A stretch of DNA of 64,000 nucleotides from assembly GCA_937974295.1 (NCBI GenBank), contig CALBWN010000013.1, forward strand, positions 1 to 64,000, given 5' to 3'. Numbering within the stretch: position 1 is the first letter of the stretch; every line of letters starts with the position of its first letter. The DNA comes from an uncultured Candidatus Saccharibacteria bacterium (GTDB lineage Bacteria > Patescibacteriota > Saccharimonadia > Saccharimonadales > Saccharimonadaceae). The position numbers and the translations under genes are program-made. This document shows positions 1 to 9,200 of the stretch, piece after piece. A model generated the notes under the pieces. That model made no database searches. It was not told the DNA's origin and saw only the letters and a list, made by a program, of their open reading frames with translations.

Positions 1-1
1 C

Positions 2-238
2 ACGCTCGTCATCACGACCAATCACCAGCCTGGTGCACTACTTGAGGTGTTGCGCATCTTCGCCGCGGCAGGCATCAATATCAGCAGCCTGCAGTCTCAG
101 CCCATCGTCAGCCAGCCCTGGCAATACAAATTCTTTCTCGTCGTCGACAGCGCAGGCGCCCCACTCCAGCATGCCCTGCGCGCCATTGAGCAAAGCGGCC
201 ACACTGTACGGCTGCTGGGTGAGTATTGTGCGGGGTGA
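2..238 (+). CDS. pheA: Prephenate dehydratase, C-terminal ACT domain (partial)
   Basis: The reading frame is open from the left edge of the window, so only the last 78 residues are present. It reads as a complete ACT domain: a TNQPGALLEVL strand-helix start, then an LQSQPIVSQPWQYKFFLVVD segment. That segment matches the ESRP-x-P-x-x-PWxYxFF signature of the phenylalanine-binding regulatory domain of prephenate dehydratase, which converts prephenate to phenylpyruvate. The catalytic domain lies outside the window. An amino-acid biosynthetic enzyme would be unusual in a reduced genome, so a stand-alone ACT protein cannot be excluded. Confidence 0.7.
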   Translation, partial: TLVITTNHQPGALLEVLRIFAAAGINISSLQSQPIVSQPWQYKFFLVVDSAGAPLQHALRAIEQSGHTVRLLGEYCAG

Positions 239-291
239 TACATATAACCATGCTTATCTCCAGCGCACAAGAATATATTTAGATTGAGCCA

Positions 292-2067
292 CTAGAGCAA
301 TTCATCATCATCTTGAAGGGTCGAAAGATATTCCTCAGCTGTTGACCGGTCAAGGCCTCCAGCGATAAGCCCTCTACCATAGTACTTGAGCCACCAAGTA
401 GGAAAAGCATCAAGCAAGCAGCGTGTCATTTGGCGGTTATCGTTGTTGATGTGCGCCAATGTATTAAGGTTATCAAGAATGGTTTTTCTCTCCATATATT
501 CAAGGTCAGACTGCACGACGTCGTGCATAATGCGCTGCCGTGTTGCATCATCACACGGTAGCTCACCTACTGTATTAGTCATATACTGGAGCCAATTGTC
601 AAAATCTCGTTGGTCCAGGATTCGCTCTGGAGCCTTCGGCTCGCTGTGGTAACCAATAGGGTCATTGCGTATCACTTTCAAGAGGCCATTCGTATACTCA
701 GCATCAGCCCCTGCTGCAATGAGCCGATCTGCTATAGCGTTGCCATCATCAACCACTCGATAAGGATATGGATACTGACAAACAAATCGACGATCCAATA
801 TCGTTATAACCTCTACACCTTGCTGATACAAATGCCTGGCACGCATGGCAGTCTTAATATTATCAAGGTATTTATCATACTCCATTGTTTTGATAAGATC
901 ATCGCGGCTTTCATCACTCAGTCGGTCAATTCTATCAACGAAATAATTTTTACTCATATTCCATACACGACCTTCGTCACCCTCAACCACCGTCCAGTAC
1001 AACTCATCATAACCAATCATCTCTGCAATTCGGTCAAAGTCTGCCACATAATCGCGCCCCTCTAGCAGCTGACTAGCTCGCGGATCAACATCCAAGCCAA
1101 AGCCTTCAATTCTCTCATTCAACCACAAGAATTCTAGGTCTTCTGTTGTCAGCTCCTCACCTGCGTGCACCCGTCGCTCCATGTCTGTGAGGCGTCTCGT
1201 ATTTTCCCCAGCATCATTGGTGTAGTTGGGGCTATGTTGGCTAGCAATTCGCTCGTACTTCGTCCACGAACCAGTCGTTGCTTGGTATGCCTCTTGCTTC
1301 GTCTCATTATCAGCGCTATCAGCAAGAGCTGCAGCATAGAGCGCAGCAAAGTCCCCCCTGCCTAGCAGTGGTGCCAGCTGGTCGTCCACTTCACGCTCAC
1401 CACGAATCACTCCATGGTCGATAGCATCATGCACCTGCGCCAGCGCCTCAGCATTGAGCTCCGGCCAAGGTGCAGTAGTCGAGCCAGTACGCTCCTTGAA
1501 TTCTCCCTTGGCTTTGTCGTACTCGCCCATCGTCTTGAGCGATTCCCAGACATATACCTTAAACCAGTCTGGATATACATGCTCATTCTCATCGCTGCGT
1601 AGATATGTTGACCACTGCGTGAGGCTCTCAGCTTGGTCAGCTTGGACGGTATCCACCAGACGCTGCTTTTCTTCTAGGCTTAGCACTACCTCACCTTGGC
1701 CACGCTTGCGGGCAATCCGCTCTTGCAGCGCAAAATACGCTTCTGGCACCGCCTCTTCTTTAATAAGTAAATCAGCAATCTCCTCTTGCGCGAACCGAGC
1801 GTCTGGGTGTGTAATGCTGCAGTAGCCACTCTCCAGCACCGCCGCTATCTTGGCTTCGTGATTACCCAGCCTGCGATGGGTTGGCTGGTGAACGTGGTGG
1901 TTATGCTCATTGTGCGTGTCATCACTACGATGAGCTGGCTGCTCATGTGTGATTATTCTCGCGATGCGCAGTGCTCCGTCGCCAAGGTTGTGATGGAACA
2001 TACCAAGGAGTTTCTCTCCAGTTGGTGATGATGCAATAAATTGTTCTGGTGATTTTGGCTTTGGCAT
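292..2067 (-). CDS. Hypothetical protein, 591 aa
   Basis: No family recognised. The protein is hydrophilic and acidic with no signal peptide or membrane helix, so probably cytosolic. Residues 41-70 are very rich in histidine, which could bind metal. The rest is predicted mostly helical with many Asp, Glu and Arg. The start at 2067 has a weak GGGGAA six bases upstream. Its codon use is more AT-rich than that of the neighbouring ftsK, a trait shared with other hypothetical genes in this window. It sits alone between the prephenate dehydratase end and ftsK, with 133 bases to ftsK. Confidence 0.6.
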   Translation of the reverse strand: MPKPKSPEQFIASSPTGEKLLGMFHHNLGDGALRIARIITHEQPAHRSDDTHNEHNHHVHQPTHRRLGNHEAKIAAVLESGYCSITHPDARFAQEEIADLLIKEEAVPEAYFALQERIARKRGQGEVVLSLEEKQRLVDTVQADQAESLTQWSTYLRSDENEHVYPDWFKVYVWESLKTMGEYDKAKGEFKERTGSTTAPWPELNAEALAQVHDAIDHGVIRGEREVDDQLAPLLGRGDFAALYAAALADSADNETKQEAYQATTGSWTKYERIASQHSPNYTNDAGENTRRLTDMERRVHAGEELTTEDLEFLWLNERIEGFGLDVDPRASQLLEGRDYVADFDRIAEMIGYDELYWTVVEGDEGRVWNMSKNYFVDRIDRLSDESRDDLIKTMEYDKYLDNIKTAMRARHLYQQGVEVITILDRRFVCQYPYPYRVVDDGNAIADRLIAAGADAEYTNGLLKVIRNDPIGYHSEPKAPERILDQRDFDNWLQYMTNTVGELPCDDATRQRIMHDVVQSDLEYMERKTILDNLNTLAHINNDNRQMTRCLLDAFPTWWLKYYGRGLIAGGLDRSTAEEYLSTLQDDDELL

Positions 2068-2200
2068 AGATGATTCCCCGTGTATTACTGCAATAATTAT
2101 GATTATACCATCGCCTATGATGCAAGTAAAATTCAGCCGAGACTCTCCGTTCTCACCTTTTAAGACTCACCGTAAATCTGCGTGCAAACTGCTCGCTGCC

Positions 2201-4537
2201 TTATCCCAATTCGTCCATACTGCCTATCAGCACATCGCGCGGGCGTGAGCCGTCGGCTGGGCCAATGATGCCTTGCTCTTCCATCTCCTCCATGATGCGG
2301 GCCGCCCGGGCATAGCCCACACGGAGCTTGCGCTGGAGGAGCGAGGTTGAGGCTTTGCGAGTCTCTACCACCACCCGGACGGCATCGCGGAACATATCGT
2401 CATTGCCTTCGCCACTGCCGTCCATATCCATCACTACACCACCTTTGCCATTGAGCTGAACAGGCTGGCTGACGATCTCGTCATTATACTGCGGTGCCGA
2501 CTGCATGCGCAGGTGGTCGGTCACCTTAGCGACTTCTTCGTCCATCACCCAGGCACCTTGGATACGCTTGGGCTTGGGCATGCTAGCGGTTTTCATCAGC
2601 ATATCACCTTGACCAAGGAGCTTCTCGGCACCGATTTGGTCGAGAATAGTGCGGCTATCTACCTGGCTGGCCACTGTAAAGGCGATGCGGGCTGGCACAT
2701 TGGCCTTGATGAGGCCGGTGATCACATCCACGCTTGGCCGCTGCGTCGCAAGCACCAGGTGAATACCAACTGCTCGAGCCTTCTGAGCTAAGCGAACGAT
2801 CAGCGCCTCCACATCGCGCGCTGCCACCATCATTAGGTCGGCTAGCTCATCTACCACAATGACGACATACGGCATGCGGCCTTCGTCGACCTTTTGCATG
2901 TGGCCTTGCTCATCGGCCACGGCGATCTGCTTGCCACGGGTTTTGATCTTTTCGTTATACGTCTTGATGTCGCGCACCTTCTCCTCAGCCAGCAGGCTGT
3001 AGCGCCGCTCCATTTCATTGACCGCCCACTTGAGGGCACTGATGGTCTTTTCTGGCTCAACAATAACAGGGGTCAGGAGGTGTGGGATATCGGCATATGG
3101 CGCCATCTCCACCTGTTTGGGGTCAACGAGGATGAGCTTCATTTCGCTGGGACTGTTGCGGTAGAGTAAGCTAGTGAGGAGCGTGTTGATCATCACCGAC
3201 TTACCCGAGCCTGTCTGCCCCGCCACCAAGAGGTGTGGCATTTTGTTGAGCTCACCAACGAAGGGCCGGCCCGAAATATCCTTACCAATAGCAAACGCCA
3301 GTGGCTCCTTGGCACGCTGCCACTCGGGGCTATCTAACACCCCACGCAGGCGCACATCGGCCGCCTTGCGGTTGGGTACCTCAATGCCCACGGCCTTCTT
3401 GCCGGGGATGGGCGCCTCAATGCGAAGGCTTGATGCCGCGAGATTGAGCGCAATATTCGTCTCCAGCGCAGTGATGCGATTGAGCTTAACGCCGACGGGT
3501 GGCTTGAGCGTGTATTGCGTCACCTTCGGGCCAATGTTTGCCCCTTCCATCTCGACATTAATGTTAAATTCGTGCAGCGTGTCTTGGATGATGTGGGCAT
3601 TTTGCTCAATGTCGCCGGCATCGGCCGGGCTCTGGCGCTTCTCCAGCAGCTCCAGGCTGGGCGGCTGCCAGTTGGGGTCATTAACGGCAAGCATGGCAGA
3701 CCGGTCTTCGGCTGCTTTATCCACAGAGGTAGGTGGCGTGCTGTCGCGCAAGGTCGCCCGTGGCTTCTTGTCTGGCTTTGGCTCGGCCGGGCCATCGCCC
3801 GAGAGGGTTGGGACGCCGGCGTTGAGCTTGAAGTCACTCATAGCAGCAGGCTTATCTTGGGCCTTCTCGTCCTTACTGCGCGTGGCCTTTTTGCTGGTGT
3901 CTGGTGCTTGGCTATCAGCGGCGCGGCGAGCCACTGCCACATTAGCGGCATCGTCTACCTCAGCCTCGCTGCGCACCATGTTTTGCAAGCCACGCCACAG
4001 TGCCATGGGCGAGACACGCAAGACGAAGAGTAGCGTCAAGCCAATCAACAATACATACACAAAGACCCCCACTGGCCGGTCGACCAGCGCCAGCATGGCA
4101 CGATTGAGGAGGTCGCCCATCACACCACCCGTCGCTGCCGAGCCCCGCCGCAGCAAGCCAAATAGCCCCGCAAACCACAGCACCATCAGCACCGCTGCAA
4201 GTTTCAGCGCCACTGGCAAGCGGTTGTTCTCCGCCCGAAAGATCGCCACCGCTACATACACCGCCACTACCGGGACGACATACACCGCATAGCCAATAAT
4301 ATGCAGCATCGTCGCATCAAGCCACTTGAGAATTGGCCCACCCGAGCCAAACCACGACACCACCAGTAGCACCGAAAATGCCAACAGCAGCACCGCCGAC
4401 ACCTGCGCCCAAAACCCCGCCGGCAACGTATGCTGCGGCGCGGCCTGCTTGGCTTTGCTCTTGCTCGGGCTGCGCCGACGAGCAGCGCTTGAGCGAGTAG
4501 ACGAACGAGTGCGAGTGGTTTTTCTTTTTGTAGCCAT
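2201..4537 (-). CDS. ftsK: DNA translocase FtsK/SpoIIIE
   Basis: A 778-aa septal DNA pump that moves chromosome termini through the closing division septum. Order: a basic Lys/Arg/Ser-rich tail (residues 1-35), four membrane helices (about 40-190), a variable linker, then the motor with Walker A GQTGSGKS, the VDPKQVEMAPY segment, Walker B IVVDELADLMM and the ATQRPSVDVITG motif. The C terminus is a gamma winged helix (TSLLQRKLRVGYARAARIMEEME) that reads polar KOPS-type sequences. A good AAGGAT ribosome site precedes the ATG. RNase J lies just upstream, an order known from Actinobacteria and Firmicutes, but here two opposite-strand genes separate them. Confidence 0.97.
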   Translation of the reverse strand: MATKRKTTRTRSSTRSSAARRRSPSKSKAKQAAPQHTLPAGFWAQVSAVLLLAFSVLLVVSWFGSGGPILKWLDATMLHIIGYAVYVVPVVAVYVAVAIFRAENNRLPVALKLAAVLMVLWFAGLFGLLRRGSAATGGVMGDLLNRAMLALVDRPVGVFVYVLLIGLTLLFVLRVSPMALWRGLQNMVRSEAEVDDAANVAVARRAADSQAPDTSKKATRSKDEKAQDKPAAMSDFKLNAGVPTLSGDGPAEPKPDKKPRATLRDSTPPTSVDKAAEDRSAMLAVNDPNWQPPSLELLEKRQSPADAGDIEQNAHIIQDTLHEFNINVEMEGANIGPKVTQYTLKPPVGVKLNRITALETNIALNLAASSLRIEAPIPGKKAVGIEVPNRKAADVRLRGVLDSPEWQRAKEPLAFAIGKDISGRPFVGELNKMPHLLVAGQTGSGKSVMINTLLTSLLYRNSPSEMKLILVDPKQVEMAPYADIPHLLTPVIVEPEKTISALKWAVNEMERRYSLLAEEKVRDIKTYNEKIKTRGKQIAVADEQGHMQKVDEGRMPYVVIVVDELADLMMVAARDVEALIVRLAQKARAVGIHLVLATQRPSVDVITGLIKANVPARIAFTVASQVDSRTILDQIGAEKLLGQGDMLMKTASMPKPKRIQGAWVMDEEVAKVTDHLRMQSAPQYNDEIVSQPVQLNGKGGVVMDMDGSGEGNDDMFRDAVRVVVETRKASTSLLQRKLRVGYARAARIMEEMEEQGIIGPADGSRPRDVLIGSMDELG

Positions 4538-4626
4538 ATCCTTTTTATTGTACTCTGTTTATGCTTGGTTTGATAGCGTATATTGTAGCATAATTTACTA
4601 CATTAGGCAATCAGTATAGGATATGC

Positions 4627-4632
4627 CATACT
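4627..4632 (+). promoter_or_regulatory. -10 element, leaderless rmlC-like gene
   Basis: CATACT ends 7 bases before the ATG at 4640, with no Shine-Dalgarno between. Transcription would start at or next to the start codon. Confidence 0.45.
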
Positions 4633-4639
4633 GGGTAGC

Positions 4640-5248
4640 ATGACAATGCAACCATCTTACCCAATCATTACCCCATTTGAGGCTGTGCCCACGGCTATCG
4701 ATGGGCTCTATATCATTACCATGAAACAAGTAACCGACGAGCGCGGCACGGTGCGCGAACTGTTCCGCCAATCGGCCATGGATAGCACACCACTACCGCA
4801 GTTCGGCCCCTGGAAACAGATCAATGCCACGCAAACAAACCGTGGCTCCATCCGTGGCCTGCATGCCGAGGCGATGAACAAACTTGTCGCGGTGGTAGCG
4901 GGCGAGGCCTTTGGTGTCTATGTGGACGCGCGAATCGATTCACCCACCGTTGGCACAGTTGTGACTGTCCCATTAACAAAAGGTGCGCAGGTGTTTGTTC
5001 CACAAGGAGTTTGCAACGGTTTTCAATCGACAAGCGAGCAACCCTCCCAGTACCTCTACTGCTTTGATAAAGAGTGGCAGCCTGGCATGCCCGGTATATC
5101 ACTCACACCACTCGACCCAGAGCTTGGCATCGACTGGCCCATCCCGATCGACACATCCACCTATGACCAAGTCTCCAAAAAAGACGGCAGCGCGCCTACT
5201 TTGCGTTCTGTTATTGGTGATGATGCCATGGCGCAGCACACTCACTAG
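4640..5248 (+). CDS. rmlC: dTDP-4-dehydrorhamnose 3,5-epimerase-like cupin
   Basis: A 202-aa protein matching the RmlC fold, which epimerises dTDP-4-keto-6-deoxyglucose on the way to dTDP-rhamnose. Visible signatures are RGSIRGLHAE (the family RGLHxQ segment with the catalytic His), NKLVAVVAGEAFGVYVDAR, and VFVPQGVCNGFQ, equivalent to the PxGxAHGF loop. The second histidine of that loop is replaced by Asn (CNGF), so catalysis may differ from true RmlC. It could be an isomerase on another nucleotide sugar or a sugar-binding cupin. It stands alone on the plus strand between ftsK and rnj, with no other rhamnose genes here. The start is placed after a CATACT -10 element. Confidence 0.75.
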   Translation: MTMQPSYPIITPFEAVPTAIDGLYIITMKQVTDERGTVRELFRQSAMDSTPLPQFGPWKQINATQTNRGSIRGLHAEAMNKLVAVVAGEAFGVYVDARIDSPTVGTVVTVPLTKGAQVFVPQGVCNGFQSTSEQPSQYLYCFDKEWQPGMPGISLTPLDPELGIDWPIPIDTSTYDQVSKKDGSAPTLRSVIGDDAMAQHTH

Positions 5249-5345
5249 TATTCGAAGCCTATTCACTATCACGCGGATCATTGCTATATGATACCCCTCT
5301 CGCCATTTTGTCCATTCTATGTCACAATAGAACTAAGGAGGTCGT

Positions 5346-5507
5346 ATGCAGCAGATGGTATGGAATATAGTAACGATGATTGCGCCCTTTGCGGTGATTG
5401 CCTTTGTCTTGGTGGTGCTGGCCGAATATTTGCGCATGCAGCAGCGCATCAAGCACCTGGAGGAGATGGTGCACGAGCTGCAGCAGCGAGTTAAGTCGGA
5501 TACGTAG
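5346..5507 (+). CDS. Small single-pass membrane protein, 53 aa
   Basis: A short reading frame with a textbook AGGAGG site five bases before its ATG and a strong terminator right after its stop. It encodes one hydrophobic helix (residues 5-23, IVTMIAPFAVIAFVLVVLA) followed by a charged, coiled-coil-like tail (residues 24-53) rich in Gln, Glu, His and Lys. The arrangement recalls small membrane proteins such as PspB that put a short coiled coil at the inner face, but I do not recognise a family. The independent signals at both ends make it a likely real gene. Confidence 0.7.
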   Translation: MQQMVWNIVTMIAPFAVIAFVLVVLAEYLRMQQRIKHLEEMVHELQQRVKSDT

Positions 5508-5523
5508 CCCACGGTTTGCACGC

Positions 5524-5554
5524 AAAAAGCCAGCTATATAGCGCTGGCTTTTTT
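5524..5554. terminator. Bidirectional rho-independent terminator
   Basis: AAAAAGCCAGC pairs with GCTGGCTTTTTT around an 8-base loop, with a T-run on both strands. It closes the small plus-strand gene ending at 5507 and the minus-strand RNase J gene ending at 5580. Confidence 0.85.
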
Positions 5555-5579
5555 GCTTTTTGATATCGTGGGCAATCCC

Positions 5580-7925
5580 CTAGTAGCTTCGGCGCTCCGA
5601 GCGATCCTTTGGCATGGCTACCTCAGTGTCGGGCTCTTGCCGCGGTGGGAACTTTTTGCGCGGCAGGCCAGCGAAGGCGTCGTTGCTGGGCTGCTTGCTG
5701 CGGGCGGTCGTGCGATTATTGGCCGAGCGGCGCTTGCGCGCGCTAGCCGAGCGAGTTGGTGCTTTCTCATCCGTGGTGGCAGGCAATGCACCAGCTGTTT
5801 TGCGGGCAGCAATAGCGGCTGCTTTGGCGGCGGCACCACCCTTAGCAATGCGCGGTGGCGTGTGTGGCTGAGTTGGCACAGCGAGACTCTGCCGCGAGCG
5901 CCCAGCTGGGACTTCACGGCCCACACGGGCAGTGCGGCTCGGCGCCTTTTGTGGTGCACCCACTTCGTTGATGACTGGGATAATAATGGGCATGCGGCGT
6001 GTTTGGTCGTAGAGCACGCGGGCAATGTCATCCTTGATTTCCTTCTTTACGACATCAAGGTCATACGAACCCACCAGGCTGCGCGCTGCTTTTTGCTTGA
6101 GGTAAGCCCGGATCATCCCCATCAGCTCTTCATTATCGCGCAGGTAGATGAAGCCCCGGCTGATGATATCTGGGCTAGTGAGAAGACGGCCTGTCCCGCG
6201 CTGCACGGTGAGCACCACAACGAACATCCCCTCCAGACTCATATGGATGCGATCCTTCAGCACGACATCGCTCACAACTGCACCAGCGTCGTCATACATT
6301 GTGCCGCCCGAGTGCGGAATGCGCCCAATCTTGTGCGCACCATCGGTCGTAAACTCCACAATGTCCCCCGGGTCGCAGACAAAGATATGGCTGCGTGGGA
6401 TACCACACTCCTTCTCGGCCAAGCGAGCATTGTGCACCAGCATGTGGAACTCGCCGTGGTTGGGCAAGTAATATTTGGGCTTAATGGCATTGATGAGCCG
6501 CACATGGTCATCATAATACCCATGGCCCGACAGGTGGAGCGGCCCCACCCCGGTCAGGTGTGTCTTGCCATTTTGCACCACGTCGCCACCTTCGCGCATC
6601 AGGCCATCGACGGTGCGTACGACGTACTTCTCGTTGCCTGGGATGGGGTTAGAGCTAAAGACCACCACATCGCTCCCCTTGATCTTGACGAACTTATGTG
6701 CCCCCGTTGCCATGCGGTTAAGCACGGCACTAAATTCCCCCTGGCTACCCGTGCAGACGATAGTAATCTTGTGGTCGGGCAGCTTCACGAGGTCTTCCAT
6801 CTTGACCACTGTGTCTTTGGGGATTTTGATAGCACCAGTGCGCAGTGCCACCTCCAGGTTTTGGATCATACTAAAGCCAGCAAAGGCTACCTTGCGCCCA
6901 TGCTTCTCTGCTTCCTCGAGGATGAGCTGAATTCGGTGCAGCTGGCTAGAGAAACTACTGATGATGATGCGGCTCTTGGCCCACTTGTCCATCACCTCAC
7001 CCATGCTGTGCTGGATATCGTGCTCACCGTGAGTGTGAGTGCCAGCGCTCTCGCAGTTGGTCGATTCGTTCATCATGAGGAGGAAGCCCTCGGTGTGCGC
7101 AATATCTTGCAAGCGCTCGAAGTCGAACTTGCGGCCATCCACCGGGTTCTCCTCAATACGCCAGTCACCACTACTGAGAATGTTCCCTACTGGCGTGCGC
7201 ACCACCACTGCGGCCGAATCGGGAATGGAGTGATTCACCCGCACCAGCTCTACACTAAAGGAGTCACACAGCTGGACGATCTCATGCTCCTCAGGCTTGA
7301 GCTCATGATACTCCGGCTCGTAGCTACCATCGGTCTCGGCCATGGTGCGCTGCAGCATACCCAAGGTAAAGGCTGTGCCATAGACTGGTGCAGGCAGCTT
7401 GGGGATGATATGCCGAAAGGCGCCAATATGGTCGAGGTGCCCGTGGGTAAAGATATGCGCCCGAATCTTGTGCTTATTCTCCTCCAACCACTGTGTATCG
7501 GGGATGATGTAGTTGATACCTGGATAGTCACTGCCTGGGAAGAGGAAGCCCATGTCGATGATGATGATGTCGTTGTCGTACTCGATGGCTGTCATATTCT
7601 TGCCAATGCCCATCTCGCCTACCCCACCAATCGGGATGACCTTGAGCGTTGGGCGCGGAGCACGGGGCCGCTTGGGCTGCATATTGAGAGTAAACTGCTT
7701 GCCACCATAGCCATTGTAGACTGACTTATTGACCGGCACATTAATAACATGCTGCGAGGCCTGGGCATTGACCCCCTCGCTGGTGCGGCGCTGCGCCCGA
7801 AAGACCTCGCCTTTGCGCGTGGTGGTGGCACTGAGCACCGTATTGGTTGTCGCTGGTTGTTTGCTTGCGTGTGGACGCTTCTTGGCGTCATCTGCCTGGG
7901 GTGTGGCCACTCGTCGTTGACCCAT
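5580..7925 (-). CDS. rnj: Ribonuclease J
   Basis: A 781-aa metallo-beta-lactamase/beta-CASP nuclease with endo- and 5'-3' exoribonuclease activity, central to mRNA decay and rRNA maturation in bacteria lacking RNase E. The core starts near residue 95 (LKVIPIGGVGEMGIGKNM) and shows the metal motif THGHLDHIGA, followed by the beta-CASP region. The family is usually about 555 residues. This protein adds a roughly 90-residue basic N-terminal tail and a roughly 110-residue Lys/Ala/Arg-rich disordered C-terminal tail, which may bind RNA or a degradosome partner. An AAGGAG site precedes the ATG, and a near-consensus sigma-70 promoter lies about 80 bases upstream. Confidence 0.95.
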   Translation of the reverse strand: MGQRRVATPQADDAKKRPHASKQPATTNTVLSATTTRKGEVFRAQRRTSEGVNAQASQHVINVPVNKSVYNGYGGKQFTLNMQPKRPRAPRPTLKVIPIGGVGEMGIGKNMTAIEYDNDIIIIDMGFLFPGSDYPGINYIIPDTQWLEENKHKIRAHIFTHGHLDHIGAFRHIIPKLPAPVYGTAFTLGMLQRTMAETDGSYEPEYHELKPEEHEIVQLCDSFSVELVRVNHSIPDSAAVVVRTPVGNILSSGDWRIEENPVDGRKFDFERLQDIAHTEGFLLMMNESTNCESAGTHTHGEHDIQHSMGEVMDKWAKSRIIISSFSSQLHRIQLILEEAEKHGRKVAFAGFSMIQNLEVALRTGAIKIPKDTVVKMEDLVKLPDHKITIVCTGSQGEFSAVLNRMATGAHKFVKIKGSDVVVFSSNPIPGNEKYVVRTVDGLMREGGDVVQNGKTHLTGVGPLHLSGHGYYDDHVRLINAIKPKYYLPNHGEFHMLVHNARLAEKECGIPRSHIFVCDPGDIVEFTTDGAHKIGRIPHSGGTMYDDAGAVVSDVVLKDRIHMSLEGMFVVVLTVQRGTGRLLTSPDIISRGFIYLRDNEELMGMIRAYLKQKAARSLVGSYDLDVVKKEIKDDIARVLYDQTRRMPIIIPVINEVGAPQKAPSRTARVGREVPAGRSRQSLAVPTQPHTPPRIAKGGAAAKAAAIAARKTAGALPATTDEKAPTRSASARKRRSANNRTTARSKQPSNDAFAGLPRKKFPPRQEPDTEVAMPKDRSERRSY

Positions 7926-8001
7926 TGTATCTCACTCCTTCTAATACATTATTCTGGTTCTACTAATAAGAGACAGGCTAAGAGCCTCAATAAGTGGTTG
8001 T

Positions 8002-8031
8002 ATTATAGCAGATAGTGGTGAGATGTGTCAA
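8002..8031 (-). promoter_or_regulatory. Consensus sigma-70 promoter of rnj
   Basis: On the minus strand, TTGACA (8031-8026), an 18-base spacer, then TATAAT (8007-8002). It gives a 5' untranslated leader of roughly 70 bases before the RNase J start, in contrast to the many leaderless genes here. Confidence 0.75.
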
Positions 8032-8056
8032 AGCCACCCCGCGAGAGGTGGCTTTT
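8030..8056 (-). terminator. Hairpin, probable terminator after frameshifted gene
   Basis: AAAGCCACC pairs with GGTGGCTTT. It follows the stop at 8084 on the minus strand, but the minus-strand U-tract is short (three), and the hairpin touches the rnj -35 element. It may work weakly or mainly on the plus strand. Confidence 0.45.
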
Positions 8057-8083
8057 GCTTCGTGTCACTATGGGTAGATGTGT

Positions 8084-9000
8084 CTATACGCACCAAACCT
8101 GCAGCATATCGCTCAAATTTTGGTCTGTTTCCACTCGGGAGGCTGGCTGCCACGATGCGTTATCACTTGGGCTGCTGTCATCAGGGTTCTCTGTGCTAGC
8201 CGGTGCTTCTTCGATGGCAAACGTTGGAGCGCCATTCTCGTCAGTGCTTCGCATCATCCGTGTGTATGGCCACTCATTCGGGTCAGTATTGGCGCTTGGA
8301 TGGAAGCTACTCGCCGCTGCGACTTTTGTAACAGTGTTGCCTGTGATCTGCAGCAGCTCTGCCGTCGTCAGCTCACCAACTGGCTGGGCAGCCCCTGGCT
8401 CTTGTGGCGTCTCCAGCGTCACCTCCTCTCGGGTGGTTGTCTTGCCAGTGGTTGTGTCTTTTTGTTTGTGTGCCACCGTCGTTACGACAACATTTTGCCC
8501 ATCATGGCTGACGGTAACTCGCTTCGCTGTAATAATCTCCTCAATAGCCCTATAGCCCTCCTTTTATCAGTCCGGTGCACTGCAAGGGAGTCACCCATAT
8601 AACGATCTGTCTTCGTCTTGCCCTGCAGCTGGGTATAGCGCGTCGTAATGCCGTGCAAAACTTCTCTATCGACCTTCTTTACATCAATTTCACCATCAAG
8701 AGTTGTAAATTCTACCTCACGACCCGATTGCTCAAATGGCTCAGCTGTTGCGGCTGTCTCGCTCGATACCGGCGCTTCTGCTGTGTTGTGACAGTGCGCA
8801 AAGCCATTCATCCCAGCAAGCAAAACAGCCAGAGCGGCAACCTTTTGTCCGAGCGAAAACCGCAGCGTATCTTTCTTATCTGTGTCAGCAGCGCCCTCAC
8901 CGCTCAACGTAATGCGCAAGTTCGTCTTATCCAAAACCGACCTCTCTTTGAACGGCATCTGCCCCTTCATACTACTCGTCTTCATCGGAAACCTATTCAT
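8084..9000 (-). pseudogene. Hypothetical membrane protein, interrupted by a -1 frameshift
   Basis: Two adjacent frames read as one gene. The first starts at 9000 (ATG nine bases after AGGAG; an ATG at 9009 is too close to that site) and carries a membrane helix (LGQKVAALAVLLAGMNGF). It runs in good sequence to HRTDK near 8566. There the sense drops out, and another frame continues as RAIEEIITAKRVTVSHDGQN and on to the stop at 8084. The second frame has stops just before this point and no plausible start of its own. The shift lies in the run AAAAGGAGGG (about 8557-8566). A sequencing error, a real mutation or programmed frameshifting are all possible. The intact protein would be about 305 aa; its function is unknown. 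Confidence 0.6.
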
Positions 9001-9142
9001 ATCAATCATCTCCTATCACTATTTGCCAAATAATTCTTTATACTATATTTTTATCTGCTACATTTGTCAATTGTTGTTTCTCTGTAGCGATTTACACTCA
9101 GCTACCTAGGCTCTTTTGCGCATAACTCACCCTTGCACCACC

Positions 9143-9173
9143 AAAAAGCCGACTACCCCACAATAGCCGGCTC
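9143..9173 (-). terminator. Terminator of the rrf2-yhgE operon
   Basis: On the minus strand, AGCCGGCTA pairs with TAGTCGGCT and is followed by TTTTTGG, 28 bases after the yhgE stop. Confidence 0.75.
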
Positions 9174-9200
9174 TGTGCTATGCCTCGCAGCACATTAATG

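Noticed and set aside
5553..7724. Long plus-strand frame opposite RNase J
   Set aside because: It lies entirely antisense to rnj and has no ribosome site or recognisable domain; a codon-bias shadow.
8084..8476. Separate 130-aa gene
   Set aside because: No ribosome site or sensible start. The frame continues sensibly upstream to the frameshift, so it is better read as the second half of a broken gene.
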